Both the position numbers and the translations under genes were made by a program. DNA of 64,000 bases, from NCBI GenBank assembly GCA_933228895.1, contig OW121858.1, forward strand, positions 34,929,859 to 34,993,858, written 5' to 3'. The first letter of the stretch is position 1. Each line of letters opens with the position of its first letter. Below the pieces are notes generated by a model. It did no database searches. It saw only the letters and a program-made list of their open reading frames with translations, and had not been told where the DNA came from. Below, piece by piece: positions 47,901 through 60,229 of this stretch. This DNA comes from Platycnemis pennipes (lineage: Eukaryota > Arthropoda > Insecta > Odonata > Platycnemididae).

Positions 47901-49261
47901 CATCGTGGAAAGGGTCGACATACATGATCCCTCAAGAACAAGAAAATTTTCTTATTTAAAGGAAGTCTTTGGTTAGTTTGTAATTTTAAGCAGAATTAAG
48001 CACTCTCCTGGAGACGCATTACAATGAAGGACTAAAATGAAATGGTTTGTGAGTTATTTCACTTTTCCCTAGGGGAACTAATTAGTATTCATCGTGGAAA
48101 GGGTCGACCTACATGATCCCTCAGGAACAAGAAAATTTTCTTATTTAAAGGAAGTCTTTGGTTAGTTTGTAATTTTAAGCAGAATTAAGGACTCTCCTGG
48201 AGACGCATAGCAACGAAGGACTAAAATGAAATGGTTTGTGAGTTATTTCACTTTTCCCTAGGGGAACTAAATAGTAGTCATCGTGGAAAGGGTCGACCAA
48301 CATAATTTCTCAAGAACAAGAAAATTTTCTTATTTAAAGGAAGTCTTTGGTTAGTTTGTAATTTTAAGCAGAATTAGGCACTCTCCTGGAGACGCATAGC
48401 AATGAAGGACTAAAATGAAATGGTTTGTGAGTTATTTCACCTTTCCCTAGGGGAACTAATTAGTTCTCATCGTGGAAAGGGTCGACCTACATGATCCCTC
48501 AAGAACAAGAAAATTTTCTTATTTAAAGGAAGTCTTTGGTTAGTTTGTAATTTTAAGCAGAATAAAGCACTCTCCTGGAGACACATAGCAATGAAGGACC
48601 TAAATGACATGGTTTGTGAGTTAATTCACTTTTCCCTAGGGGAACTAATTAGTACTCATCGTGGAAAGGGTCGAACTACATGATCCCTCAAGAACAAGAA
48701 AATTTTCTTATTTAAAGCAAGTCTTTGTTTAGTTTGTAATTTTAAGCAGAATAAAGCACTCTCCTGGAGACGCAAAGCAATGAAGGACTAAAATGAAATG
48801 GTTTGTGAGTTATTTCACTTTTCCCTAAGGGAACTAATTAGTACTCATCGTGGAAAGGGTCGACCTACATGATCCCTCAAGAACAAGAAAATTTTCTTAT
48901 TTAAAGGAAGTCTTTGGTTAGTTTGTAATTTTAAGCAGAATAAAGCACTCTCCTGGAGACGCAAAGCAATGAAGGACTAAAATGAAATGGTTTGTGAGTT
49001 ATTTCACTTTTCCCTAGGGGGACTAATTAGTACTCATCGTGGAAAGGGTCGACCTACATGATCCCTCAAGAACAAGAAAATGTTCTTATTCAAAGGAAGT
49101 CTTTGGTTAGTTTGTAATTTTATGCAGAATAAAGCACTCTCCTGGTAACGCATAGCAATGAAGGACTAAAATGAAATGGTTTGTGAGTTATTTCACTTTT
49201 CCCTAGGGGAACTAATTAGTACTCATCGTGGAAAGGGTCGACCTACATGATCCCTCAAAAA
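44914..49261 (+). repeat. 23-monomer HOR, near-identical tandem copy (4,348 bp)
   Basis: This is a direct copy of 40,566-44,913. By eye I saw only three substitutions: GTCGGCC near 47,157 against GTCGACC, AACTAAATAG near 48,265 against AACTAATTAG, and CCCTAGGGG near 48,633 against CCCTAAGGG. The copy ends where CAAAAACAAG (about 49,257) is followed by a monomer with GCATAGAAATG and TGTGTGTTATT, which belongs to the 15-kb and 29-kb family. A later relative starts near 54.37 kb with one extra monomer; the offset is 8,318 bp at 54,441 and 8,507 bp by 55,921. Confidence 0.87.
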
Positions 49262-51590
49262 CAAGAAAATTTTCTTATTTAAAGGAAGTCTTTGGTTAGT
49301 TTGTAATTTTAAGCAGAATTAAGCACTCTCCTGGAGACGCATAGAAATGAAGGACTAAAATGAAATGGTTTGTGTGTTATTTCACTTTTCCCTAGGGGAA
49401 CTAATTAGTACTCATCGTGGAAAGGGTCGACCTACATGATCCCTCAAGAACAAGAAAATTTTCTTATATAAGGAGATCTTTGGTTAGTTTGTAATTTTAT
49501 GCAGAATAAAGCACTCTCCTGGAGACGCATGGCAATGAATGACTAAAATGAGATTGTTTGTGAGTTATTTCACTTTTCCCTAGGGGAACTAATTAGTACT
49601 CATCGTGGAAAGGGTCGACCTACATGATCCCTCAAGAACAAGAAAATTTTCTTAATTAAACGAAGTCTTTGGTTACTTTGTAATTTTAAGCAGAATAAAG
49701 CACTCTCCTGGAGACGCATAGCAATGAAGGACTAAAATGAAATGTTTTGTGAGTTATTTCACTTTTCCCTAGGGGAACTAATTAGTACTCATCGTGGAAA
49801 GTTTCGACCTACTTGATCCCTCAAGAACAAGAAAATTTTCTTATTTAAAGGAGATCTTTGGTTAGTTTGTAATTTTAAGCAGAATAAAACACTCTCCTGG
49901 AGACGCATAGCAATGAAGGACTAAAATGAAATGGTTTGTGAGTTATTTCACTTTTCCCTAGGGGAACTAATTAGTACTTATCGTGGAAAGGGTCGTCCTA
50001 CATGATCCCTCAAGAACAAGAAAATGTTCTTATTTAAAGGAAGTCTTTGGTTAGTTTGTAATTTTATGCAGAATAAAGCACTCTCCTGGTAACGCATAGC
50101 AATGAAGGACTAAAATGAAATGGTTTGTGAGTTATTTCACTTTTCCCTAGGGGAACTAATTAGTACTCATCGTGGAAAGGGTCGACCTACATGATCCCTC
50201 AAGAACAAGAAAATTTTCTATTTTAAAGGAAGTCTTTGGTTAGTTTGTAATTTTAAGCAGAATTAAGCACTCTCCTGGAGACGCATAGCAATGAAGGACT
50301 AAAATGAAATGGTTTGTGAGTTATTTCACTTTTCCCTAAGGGAACTAATTAGTACTCATCGTAGAAAGGGTCGCCCTTCATGATCCCTCAAGAACAAGTA
50401 AATTTTCTTTTTTAAAGGAAGTTTTGTTTAGTTTGTAATTTTAAGCCGAATAATGCACTCTCACGGAGACGCATAGCAATGAAGGACTAAAATGAAATGG
50501 TTTGTGAGTTATTTCACTTTTCCCTAGGGGAAGTAATTAGTACTCATCGTGGAAAGGGTCGACCTACATGATCCCTCAAGAACAAGAAAATTTTCTTATT
50601 TAAAGGAAGTCTTTGGTTAGTTTGTAATTTTAAGCAGAAAAAAGCACTCTCCTGGAGACGCAAATCAATGAAGGACTAAAATGAAATGGTTTGTGAGTTA
50701 TTTCACTTTTCCCTAGGGGAACTAATTAGTACTCTACGTGGAAAGGGTCGACCTACATGATCCCTCAAGAACAAGAAAATTTTCTTATTTAAAGGAAGTC
50801 TTTGGTTTGTTTGTAATTTTAAGCAGAATTAAGCACTCACCTGGAGACGCATAGCAATGAATGACTAAAATGAAATGGTTTGTGAGTTATTTCAATTTTC
50901 CTAAAGGGAACTAATTAGTACTCATCGTGGAAAGGGTCGACCTACATGATCCCTCAAGAACAAGAAAATTTTCTTATTTAAAGGAAGTCTTTGGTTAGTT
51001 TGTAATTTTAAGCAGAATTAAGCACTCTCCTGGAGACGCATAGCAATGAAGGACTAAAATGAAATGGTTTGTGAGTTATATCACTTTTCCCTGGGGGAAC
51101 TAAATAGTACTCATCGTGGAAAAGGTCGACCTACATGATACCTCAAGAACAAGAAAAGTTTATTATTTAAAGGAAGTCTTTGGTTAGTTTGTAATTTTAA
51201 GCAGAATAATGCACACTCTTGGAGACGCATAGCAATGGAGGACTAAAATGAAATGGTTTGTGAGTTATTTCACTTTTTCCTAGAGGAACTAATTAGTACT
51301 CATCGTGGAAAGGGTCGACCTACATGATCCGTCAAGAACAAGAAAAATTTCTTATTTAAAGGAGTCTTTGGTTGGCTTGTAATTTTAAGCAGAATTAAGC
51401 ACTCTCCTGAAGACGCATAGCAATGAAGGACTACAATGAAATGGTTTGTAAGTTATTTCACTTTTCCCTATGAGGAACTAATTAGTACTCATCGTGGAAA
51501 GGGTCGACCTACATGATCCCTCAAAAACAAGAAAATTTTCTTATTTAAAGGAAGTCTTTGGTTAGTTTGTAATTTTAAGCAGAATTAAGC
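49262..51590 (+). repeat. About 12-monomer segment shared with 29.4-31.4 kb and 58.0-60.2 kb
   Basis: The marker ACTCTACGTGG (a changed ACTCATCGTGG) occurs at 16,896, 30,883, 50,731, 59,428 and 63,964. Offsets are 19,848 bp (105 monomers) from the 30-kb copy and 8,697 bp (46 monomers) to the 59-kb copy. The GCATAGAAATG monomer (49,339; also 58,036 and 62,572) occurs only in this part of the array, so these three copies form a younger subgroup. The segment ends with the E-C-D module at about 51.02-51.58 kb. Confidence 0.78.
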
Positions 51591-54360
51591 ACTCTCCTGG
51601 AGACGCATAGCAATGAGGGACTAAAATGAAATGGTTTGTGAGTTATTTCACTTTTCCCCCAAGGGAACTAATTAGTACTCCTCGTGGTAAGGATCGACCT
51701 ACATGATTCCTCAAGAATAAGAAAATTTTCTTATTTAAAGGAAGTCTTTGGTTAGTTTGTAATTTTAAGCAGAATTAAGCATTCTCCTGGAGACGCATAG
51801 CAATGAAGGACTAAAATGAAATGGTTTGTAAGTTATTTCACTTTTCCCTAGAGGAAACAAAAAGTACTCATCGTGGAAAGGGTCGACCTACATGATCCCT
51901 CAAGAAAAAGAAAATTTTCTTATTTAAAGGAAATCTTTGGTTAGTTTGTAATTTTAAGCTAAATTAAGCACTCTCCTGGAGACGCATAGCAATGAGGGAC
52001 TAAAATGAAATGGTTTGTGAGTTATTTCACTTTTCCCCCAAGGGAACTAATTAGTACTCATCGTGGTAAGGGTCGACCTACATGATCCCTCAAGAATAAG
52101 AAAAATTTCTTATTTAAAGGAAGTCTTTGGTTAGTTTGTAATTTTAAGCAGAATTAAGCATTCTCCTGGAGACGCATAGCAATGAAGGACTAAAATGAAA
52201 TGGTTTGTAAGTTATTTCACTTTTCCCTAGAGGAAACAAAAAGTACTCATCGTGGAAAGGGTCGACCTACATGATCCCTCAAGAAAAAGAAAATTTTCTT
52301 ATTTAAAGGAAATCTTTGGTTAGTTTGTAATTTTAAGCAGAATTAAGCACTCTCCTGGAGACGCATAGCAATGAGGGACTAAAGTGAAATGGTTTGTGAG
52401 TTATTTCACTTTTCCCCCAAGGGAACTAATTAGTACTCATCGTGGAAAGGGTCGACCTAAATGATCCCTCAAGAACAAGAAAATTTTCTTATTTAAAGGA
52501 AGTCTTTGGTTAGTTTGTAATTTTAAGCAGAATTAAGCTCTCCTGGAGACGCATAGCAATGAAGGACTAAAATGAAATGGTTTGTGAGTTATTTCACTTT
52601 TCCCTAGGGGAACTAATTAGTACTCATCGTGGACAGGGTCGACCTACATGATCCCTCAGGAACAAGAAAATTTTCTTATTTAAAGGAAGTCTTTGGTTAG
52701 TTTGTAATTTTAAGCAGAATTAAGCACTCTCCTGGAGGCGCTTAGCAATGTAGGACTAAAATGAAATGGTTTGTGAGTAATTTCACTTTTCCCTAGGGGA
52801 ACCAATTAGTACTCATCGTAGAAAGGGTCGACCTACATGATCCCTCAAGAACAAGAAAATTTTCTTATTTAAAGGAAGTCTTTGGTTAGTTTGTAATTTT
52901 AAGCAGAATTAAGCACTCTCCTGGAGACGCATAGCAATGAAGGACTTAAATGAAATGGTTTGTGAGTTATATCACTTTTCCCTGGGGGAACTAATTAGTA
53001 CTCATCGTGGAAAAGGTCGACCTACATGATCCCTCAAAAACAAGAAAAGTTTATTATTTAAAGGAAGTCTTTCGTTAGTTTGTACTTTTAAGCAGAATAA
53101 TGCACACTCTTGGAGACGCATAGCAATGGAGGAATAAAATGAAATGGCTTGTGAGTTATTTCACTTTTTCCTCGAGGAACTAATTAGTACTCATCGTGGA
53201 AAGGGTCGACCTACATGATCCGTCAAGAACAAGAAAAATTTCTTATTTAAAGGAGTCTTTGGTTGGCTTGTAATTTTAAGCAGAATTAAGCACTATCCTG
53301 AAGACCCATAGCAATGAAGGACTAAAATGCAATGGTTTGTGAGTTATTTCACTTTTCCCTATGAGGAACTAATTAGTACTCATCGTGGAAAGGGTCGACC
53401 TACATGATCCCTCAAGAACAAGAAAATTTTCTTATTTAAAGGAAGTCTTTGGTTAGTTTGTAATTTTAAGCAGAATTAAGCACTCTCCTGGAGACGCATA
53501 GCAATGAGGGACTAAAATGAAATGGTTTGTGAGTTATTTCACTTTTCCCACAAGGGAACTAATTAGTACTCATCGTGGTAAGGGTCGACCTACATGATCC
53601 CTCAAGAATAAGAAAATTTTCTTATTTAAAGGAAGTCTTTGGTTAGTTTGTAATTTTAAGCAGAATTAAGCACTCTCCTGGAGACGCATAGCAATGAAGG
53701 ACTAAAATGAAATGGTTTGTAAGTTATTTCACTTTTCCCTAGAGGAACCAATAAGTACTCATCGTGGAAAGGGTCGACCTACATGATCCCTCAAGAACAA
53801 GAAAATTTTCATATTTAAAGGAAGTCTTTGGTTAGTTTGTAATTTTAAGCAGAATTAAGCACTCTCCTGGAGACGCATAGCAATGAAGGACTAAAATGAA
53901 ATGGTTTGTGAGTTATTTCACTTTTCCCTAGGGGAACTAATTAGTACACATCGTGGAAAGGGTCAACCGACATGATCCCTCAGGAACAAGAAAATTTTCT
54001 TATTTAAAGGAAGTCTTTGGTTAGTTTGTAATTTTAAGCAGAATTAAGGACTCTCCTGGAGACGCATAGCAATGAAGGACTAAAATGTAATGGTTTGTGA
54101 GTTATTTCACTTTTCCCTAGGGGAACTAATAAGTAGTCATCGTGGAAAGGGTCGACCAACATAATTTCTCAAGAAGAAGAAAATTTTCTTATTTAAAGGA
54201 AGTCTTTGGTTAGTTTGTAATTTTAAGCAGAATTAGGCACTCTCCTGGAGACGCATAGCAATGAAGGACTAAAATGAAATGGTTTGTGAGTTATTTCACT
54301 TTTCCCTAGGGGAACTAATTAGTACTCATCGTGGAAAGGGTCGACCTACATGATCCCTCA
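51591..54360 (+). repeat. Derivative of the 17-monomer HOR with a local two-monomer duplication
   Basis: This carries the variants of the 17.4-23.8 kb unit (GGACAGGG at about 52,631, E-C-D at about 52.9-53.5 kb, TTTTCATATTT near 53,806). A pair of monomers is duplicated here: AGCATTCTCC with GAGGAAACAAAAAG and GGAAATCTTTGG occurs at 51,778 and again at 52,157, 379 bp apart. The first of the dyad-type monomers between them starts from a changed tail, AAGCTAAATTAAG. One monomer start near 52,537 has lost two bases (AGCTCTCC for AGCACTCTCC). At about 54,370 the sequence switches to the TTATTAAAGGAGATC family. Confidence 0.7.
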
Positions 54361-56070
54361 AGAACAAGAAAATTTTCTTATTAAAGGAGATCTTTGGTTA
54401 GTTTGTAATTTTATGCAGAACAAAGCACTCTCCTGGAGACGCATGGCAATGAATGACTAAAATGAGATTGTTTGTGAGTTATTTCACCTTTCCCTAGGGG
54501 AACTAATTAGTACTCATCGTGGAAAGGGTCGACCTACATGATCCCTCAAGAACAAGAAAATTTTCTTATTTAAAGCAAGTCTTTGGTTAGTTTGTAATTT
54601 TAAGCAGAATAAAGCACTCTCCTGGAGACGCATAGCAATGAAGGACTAAAATGAAATGGTTTGTGAGTTATTTCACTTTTCCCGCAGGGGAACTAATTAG
54701 TACTCATCGTGCAAAGAGTCGACCTACATGATCCCTTAAGAACAAGAAAATTTTCTTATTTAAAGGAGAGCTTTGGTTAGTTTGTAATTTTAAGCAGAAT
54801 AAAGCACTCTCCTGGAGACGCATAGCAATGAAGGACTAAAATGAAATGGTTTGTGAGTTATTTCACTTTTCCCTAGGGGGACTAATTAGTACTCCTCGTG
54901 GAAAGGGTCGACCTACATGATCCCTCAAGAACAAGAAAATGTTCTTATTTAAAGGAAGTCTTTGGTTAGTTTGTAATTTTATGCAGAATAAAGTACTCTC
55001 CTGGTAACGCATAGCAATGAAGGACTAAAATGAAATGGTTTGTGAGTTATTTCACTTTTCCCTAGGGGAACTAATTAGTACTCATCGTGGAAAGGGTCGA
55101 CTTACATGATCCCTCAAGAACAAGAAAATTTTCTATTTTAAATGAAGTCTTTGGTTAGTTTGTAATTTTAAGCAGAATTAACCACTCTCCTGGAGACGCA
55201 TAGCAATGAAGGACTAAAATGAAATGGTTTGTGAGTTATTTCTCTTTTCCCTAAGGGAACTAATTAGTACTCATCGTGGAAAGGGTCGACCTTCATGATC
55301 CCTAAAGAACAAGAAAATTTTCTTATTTAGAGGAAGTCTTTGGTTATGTTGTAATTTTAAGCAGAATTAAGCACTCTCCTGGAGACGCATAGCAATGAAG
55401 GACTAAAATGAAATGGTTTGTGAGTTATTTCACTTTTCCCTAGGGGAACTAATTAGTACTCATCGTGGAAAGGGTCGACCTACATGATCCCTCAAGAACA
55501 AGAAAATTTTCTTATTTAAAGGAAGTTTTGGTTTGTTTGTAATTTTAAGCAGAATTAAGCACTCTCCTGGAGACGCATAGCAATGAAGGACTAAAATGAA
55601 ATGGTTTGTGAGTTATTTCACTTTTTCCTATGAGGAACTAATTAGTACTCATCGTGGAAAGGGTCGACCTACATGATCCCTCAAGAACTAGAAAATTTTC
55701 TTATTTAAAGGAAGTCTTTGGTTAGTTTGTAATTTTAAGCAGAATTAAGTACTCTCTTGGAGACGCATAGCAATGAGGGACTAAAATGAAATGGTTTGTG
55801 AGTTATTTCACTTTTCCCCCAAGGGAACTAATTAGTACTCATCGTGGTAAGGGGCGACCTACATGATCCCTCAAGAATAAGAAAATTTTCTTATTTAAAG
55901 GAAGTCTTTGGTTAGTTTGTAATTGTAAGCAGAATTAAGCACTCTCCTGGAGATGCATAGCAATGAAGGACTAAAATGAAATGGTTTGTAAGTTATTTCA
56001 CTTTTCCCTAGAGGAACCAAAAAGTACTCATCGTGGAAAGGGTCGACCTACATGATCCCTCAAGAACAAG
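54361..56070 (+). repeat. Partial copy of the 46.1-47.7 kb segment with one extra monomer
   Basis: GCATGGCAATGAATG lies at 41,775, 46,123 and 54,441; the last offset is 8,318 bp (44 monomers). By GTAATTGTAAGC (47,414 and 55,921) the offset is 8,507 bp (45 monomers), so one monomer was gained between them. The gain falls near 54,770, where GGAGAGCTTTGG is a local variant of GGAGATCTTTGG. TTATGTTG and the AGATGCAT monomer follow in the same order as in the 39-49 kb copies. Confidence 0.7.
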
Positions 56071-59000
56071 AAAATTTTCTTATTTAAAGGAAGTCTTTGG
56101 TTAGTTTGTAATTTTAAGCAGAATTAAGCACTCTCCTGGAGACGCATAGCAATGAGGGACTAAAATGAAATGGTTTGTGAGTTATTTCACTTTTCCCACA
56201 TGGGAACTAATTAGTACTCATCGTGGTAAGGGTCGACCTACATGATCCCTCAAGAATAAGAAAATTTTCTTATTTAAAGGAAGTCTTTGGTTAGTTTGTA
56301 ATTTTAAGCAGAATTAAGCACTCTCCTGGAGACGCATAGCAATGAAGGACTAAAATGAAATGGTTTGTAATTTATTTCACTTTTCCCTAGAGGAACCAAT
56401 AAGTACTCATCGTGGAAAGGGTCGACATACATGATCCCTCAAGAACAAGAAAATTTTCTTATTTAAAGGAAGTCTTTGGTTAGTTTGTAATTTTAAGCAG
56501 AATTAAGCACTCTCCTGGAGACGCATTACAATGAAGGACTAAAATGAAATGGTTTGTGAGTTATTTCACTTTTCCCTAGGGGAACTAATTAGTATTCATC
56601 GTGGAAAGGGTCGACCTACATGATCCCTCAGGAACAAGAAAATTTTCTTATTTAAAGGAAGTCTTTGGTTAGTTTGTAATTTTAAGCAGAATTAAGGACT
56701 CTCCTGGAGACGCATAGCAACGAAGGACTAAAATGAAATGGTTTGTGAGTTATTTCACTTTTCCCTAGGGGAACTAATTAGTAGTCATCGTGGAAAGGGT
56801 CGACCAACATAATTTCTCAAGAACAAGAAAATTTTCTTATTTAAAGGAAGTCTTTGGTTAGTTTGTAATTTTAAGCAGAATTAGGCACTCTCCTGGAGAC
56901 GCATAGCAATGAAGGACTAAAATGAAATGGTTTGTGAGTTATTTCACCTTTCCCTAGGGGAACTAATTAGTTCTCATCGTGGAAAGGGTCGACCTACATG
57001 ATCCCTCAAGAACAAGAAAATTTTCTTATTTAAAGGAAGTCTTTGGTTAGTTTGTAATTTTAAGCAGAATAAAGCACTCTCCTGGAGACACATAGCAATG
57101 AAGGACTAAAATGACATGGTTTGTGAGTTAATTCACTTTTCCCTTGGGGAACTAATTAGTACTCATCGTGGAAATGGTCGAACTACATGATCCCTCAAGA
57201 ACAAGAAAATTTTCTTATTTAAAGCAAGTCTTTGTTTACTTTGTAATTTTAAGCAGAATAAAGCACTCTCCTGGAGACGCAAAGCAATGAAGGACTAAAA
57301 TGAAATGGTTTGTGAGTTATTTCACTTTTCCCTAAGGGAACTAATTAGTACTCATCGTGGAAAGGGTCGACCTACATGATCCCTCAAGAACAAGAAAATT
57401 TTCTTATTTAAAGGAAGTCTTTGGTTAGTTTGTAATTTTAAGCAGAATAAAGCACTCTCCTGGAGACGCAAAGCAATGAAGGACTAAAATGAAATGGTTT
57501 GTGAGTTATTTCACTTTTCCCGCAGGGGAACTAATTAGTACTCATCGTGCAAAGAGTCGACCTACATGATCCCTTAAGAACAAGAAAATTTTCTTATTTA
57601 AAGGAGATCTTTGGTTAGTTTGTAATTTTAAGCAGAATAAAGCACTCTCCTGGAGACGCATAGCAATGAAGGACTAAAATGAAATGGTTTGTGAGTTATT
57701 ACACTTTTCCCTAGGGGGACTAATTAGTACTCATCGTGGAAAGGGTCGACCTACATGATCCCTCAAGAACAAGAAAATGTTCTTATTTAAAGGAAGTCTT
57801 TGGTTAGTTTGTAATTTTATGCAGAATAAAGCACTCTCCTGGTAACGCATAGCAATGAAGGACTAAAATGAAATGGTTTGTGAGTTATTTCACTTTTCCC
57901 TAGGGGAACTAATTAGTACTCATCGTGGAAAGGGTCGACCTACATGATCCCTCAAAAACAAGAAAATTTTCTTATTTAAAGGAAGTCTTTGGTTAGTTTG
58001 TAATTTTAAGCAGAATTAAGCACTCTCCTGGAGACGCATAGAAATGAAGGACTAAAATGAAATGGTTTGTGTGTTATTTCACTTTTCCCTAGGGGAACTA
58101 ATTAGTACTCATCGTGGAAAGGGTCGACCTACATGATCCCTCAAGAACAAGAAAATTTTCTTATATAAGGAGATCTTTGGTTAGTTTGTAATTTTATGCA
58201 GAATAAAGCACTCTCCTGGAGACGCATGGCAATGAATGACTAAAATGAGATTGTTTGTGAGTTATTTCACTTTTCCCTAGGGGAACTAATTAGTACTCAT
58301 CGTGGAAAGGGTCGACCTACATGATCCCTCAAGAACAAGAAAATTTTCTTAATTAAACGAAGTCTTTGGTTACTTTGTAATTTTAAGCAGAATAAAGCAC
58401 TCTCCTGGAGACGCATAGCAATGAAGGACTAAAATGAAATGGTTTGTGAGTTATTTCACTTTTCCCTAGGGGAACTAATTAGTACTCATCGTGGAAAGTT
58501 TAGACCTACATGATCCCTCAAGAACAAGAAAATTTTCTTATTTAAAGGAGATCTTTGGTTAGTTTGTAATTTTAAGCAGAATAAAGCACTCTCCTGGAGA
58601 CGCATAGCAATGAAGGACTAAAATGAAATGGTTTGTGAGTTATTTCACTTTTCCCTAGGGGAACTAATTAGTACTTATCGTGGAAAGGGTCGTCCTACAT
58701 GATCCCTCAAGAACAAGAAAATGTTCTTATTTAAAGGAAGTCTTTGGTTAGTTTGTAATTTTATGCAGAATAAAGCACTCTCCTGGTAACGCATAGCAAT
58801 GAAGGACTAAAATGAAATGGTTTGTGAGTTATTTCACTTTTCCCTAGGGGAACTAATTAGTACTCATCGTGGAAAAGGTCGACCTACATGATCCCTCAAG
58901 AACAAGAAAATTTTCTATTTTAAAGGAAGTCTTTGGTTAGTTTGTAATTTTAAGCAGAATTAAGCACTCTCCTGGAGACGCATAGCAATTAAGGACTAAA

Positions 59001-60229
59001 ATGAAATGGTTTGTGAGTTATTTCACTTTTCCCTAAGGGAACTAATTAGTACTCATCGTAGAAAGGGTCGCCCTTCATGATCCCTCAAGAACAAGTAAAT
59101 TTTCTTTTTTAAAGGAAGTTTTGGTTAGTTTGTAATTTAAAGCCGAATAATGCGCTCTCACGGAGACGCATAGCAATGAAGGACTAAAATGAAATGGTTT
59201 GTGAGTTATTTCACTTTTCCCTAGGGGAAGTAATTAGTACTCATCGTGGAAAGGGTCGACCTACATGATCCCTCAAGAACAAGAAAATTTTCTTATTTAA
59301 AGGAAGTCTTTGGTTAGTTTGTAATTTTAAGCAGAAAAAAGCACTCTCCTGGAGACGCAAATCAATGAAGGACTAAAATGAAATGGTTTGTGAGTTATTT
59401 CACTTTTCCCTAGGGGAACTAATTAGTACTCTACGTGGAAAGGGTCGACCTACATGATCCCTCAAGAACAAGAAAATTTTCTTATTTAAAGGAAGTCTTT
59501 GGTTTGTTTGTAATTTTAAGCAGAATTAAGCACTCACCTGGAGACGCATAGCAATGAATGACTAAAATGAAATGGTTTGTGAGTTATTTCACTTTTCCTA
59601 AAGGGAACTAATTAGTACTCATCGTGGAAAGGGTCGACCTACAAGATCCCTCAAGAACAAGAAAATTTTCTTATTTAAAAAAAGTCTTTGGTTAGTTTGT
59701 AATTTTAAGCAGAATTAAGCACTCTCCTGGAGACGCATAGCAATGAAGGACTAAAATGAAATGGTTTGTGAGTTATATCACTTTTCCCTGGGGGAACTAA
59801 ATAGTACTCATCGTGGAAAAGGTCGACCTACATGATACCTCAAGAACAAGAAAAGTTTATTATTTAAAGGAAGTCTTTGGTTAGTTTGTAATTTTAAGCA
59901 GAATAATGCACACTCTTGGAGACGCATAGCAATGGAGGACTAAAATGAAATGGTTTGTGAGTTATTTCACTTTTTCCTAGAGGAACTAATAAGTACTCAT
60001 CGTGGAAAGGGTCGACCTACATGATCCGTCAAGAACAAGAAAAATTTCTTATTTAAAGGAGTCTTTGGTTGGCTTGTAATTTTAAGCAGAATTAAGCACT
60101 CTCCTGAAGACGCATAGCAATGAAGGACTACAATGAAATGGTTTGTAAGTTATTTCACTTTTCCCTATGAGGAACTAATAAGTACTCATCGTGGAAAGGG
60201 TCGACCTACATGATCCCTCAAAAACAAGA
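56071..60229 (+). repeat. 22-monomer HOR, copy 1 (about 4,158 bp)
   Basis: This is the first of a tandem pair at the right end. The left and right limits come from the point where the offset to the next copy begins: AAGAACAAG near 56,063 corresponds to AAAAACAAG near 60,221, and from there on the two run in parallel. Markers in this copy are GCATTACAATG 56,523, TTCACCTTTCC with AGTTCTCATCG 56,945, GCATAGAAATG 58,036, GCGCTCTCACGG 59,152 and ACTCTACGTGG 59,428. The unit joins a 48-49 kb-type half to a 49-51 kb-type half, so it is a recombined HOR. Confidence 0.8.

Noticed and set aside
13452..49261. Long near-identical duplications as assembly artefacts
   Set aside because: Not fully excluded, but the copies carry their own scattered substitutions and whole-monomer gains and losses, which a mis-assembly that simply repeats reads would not create. 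Long-read spanning would settle it.
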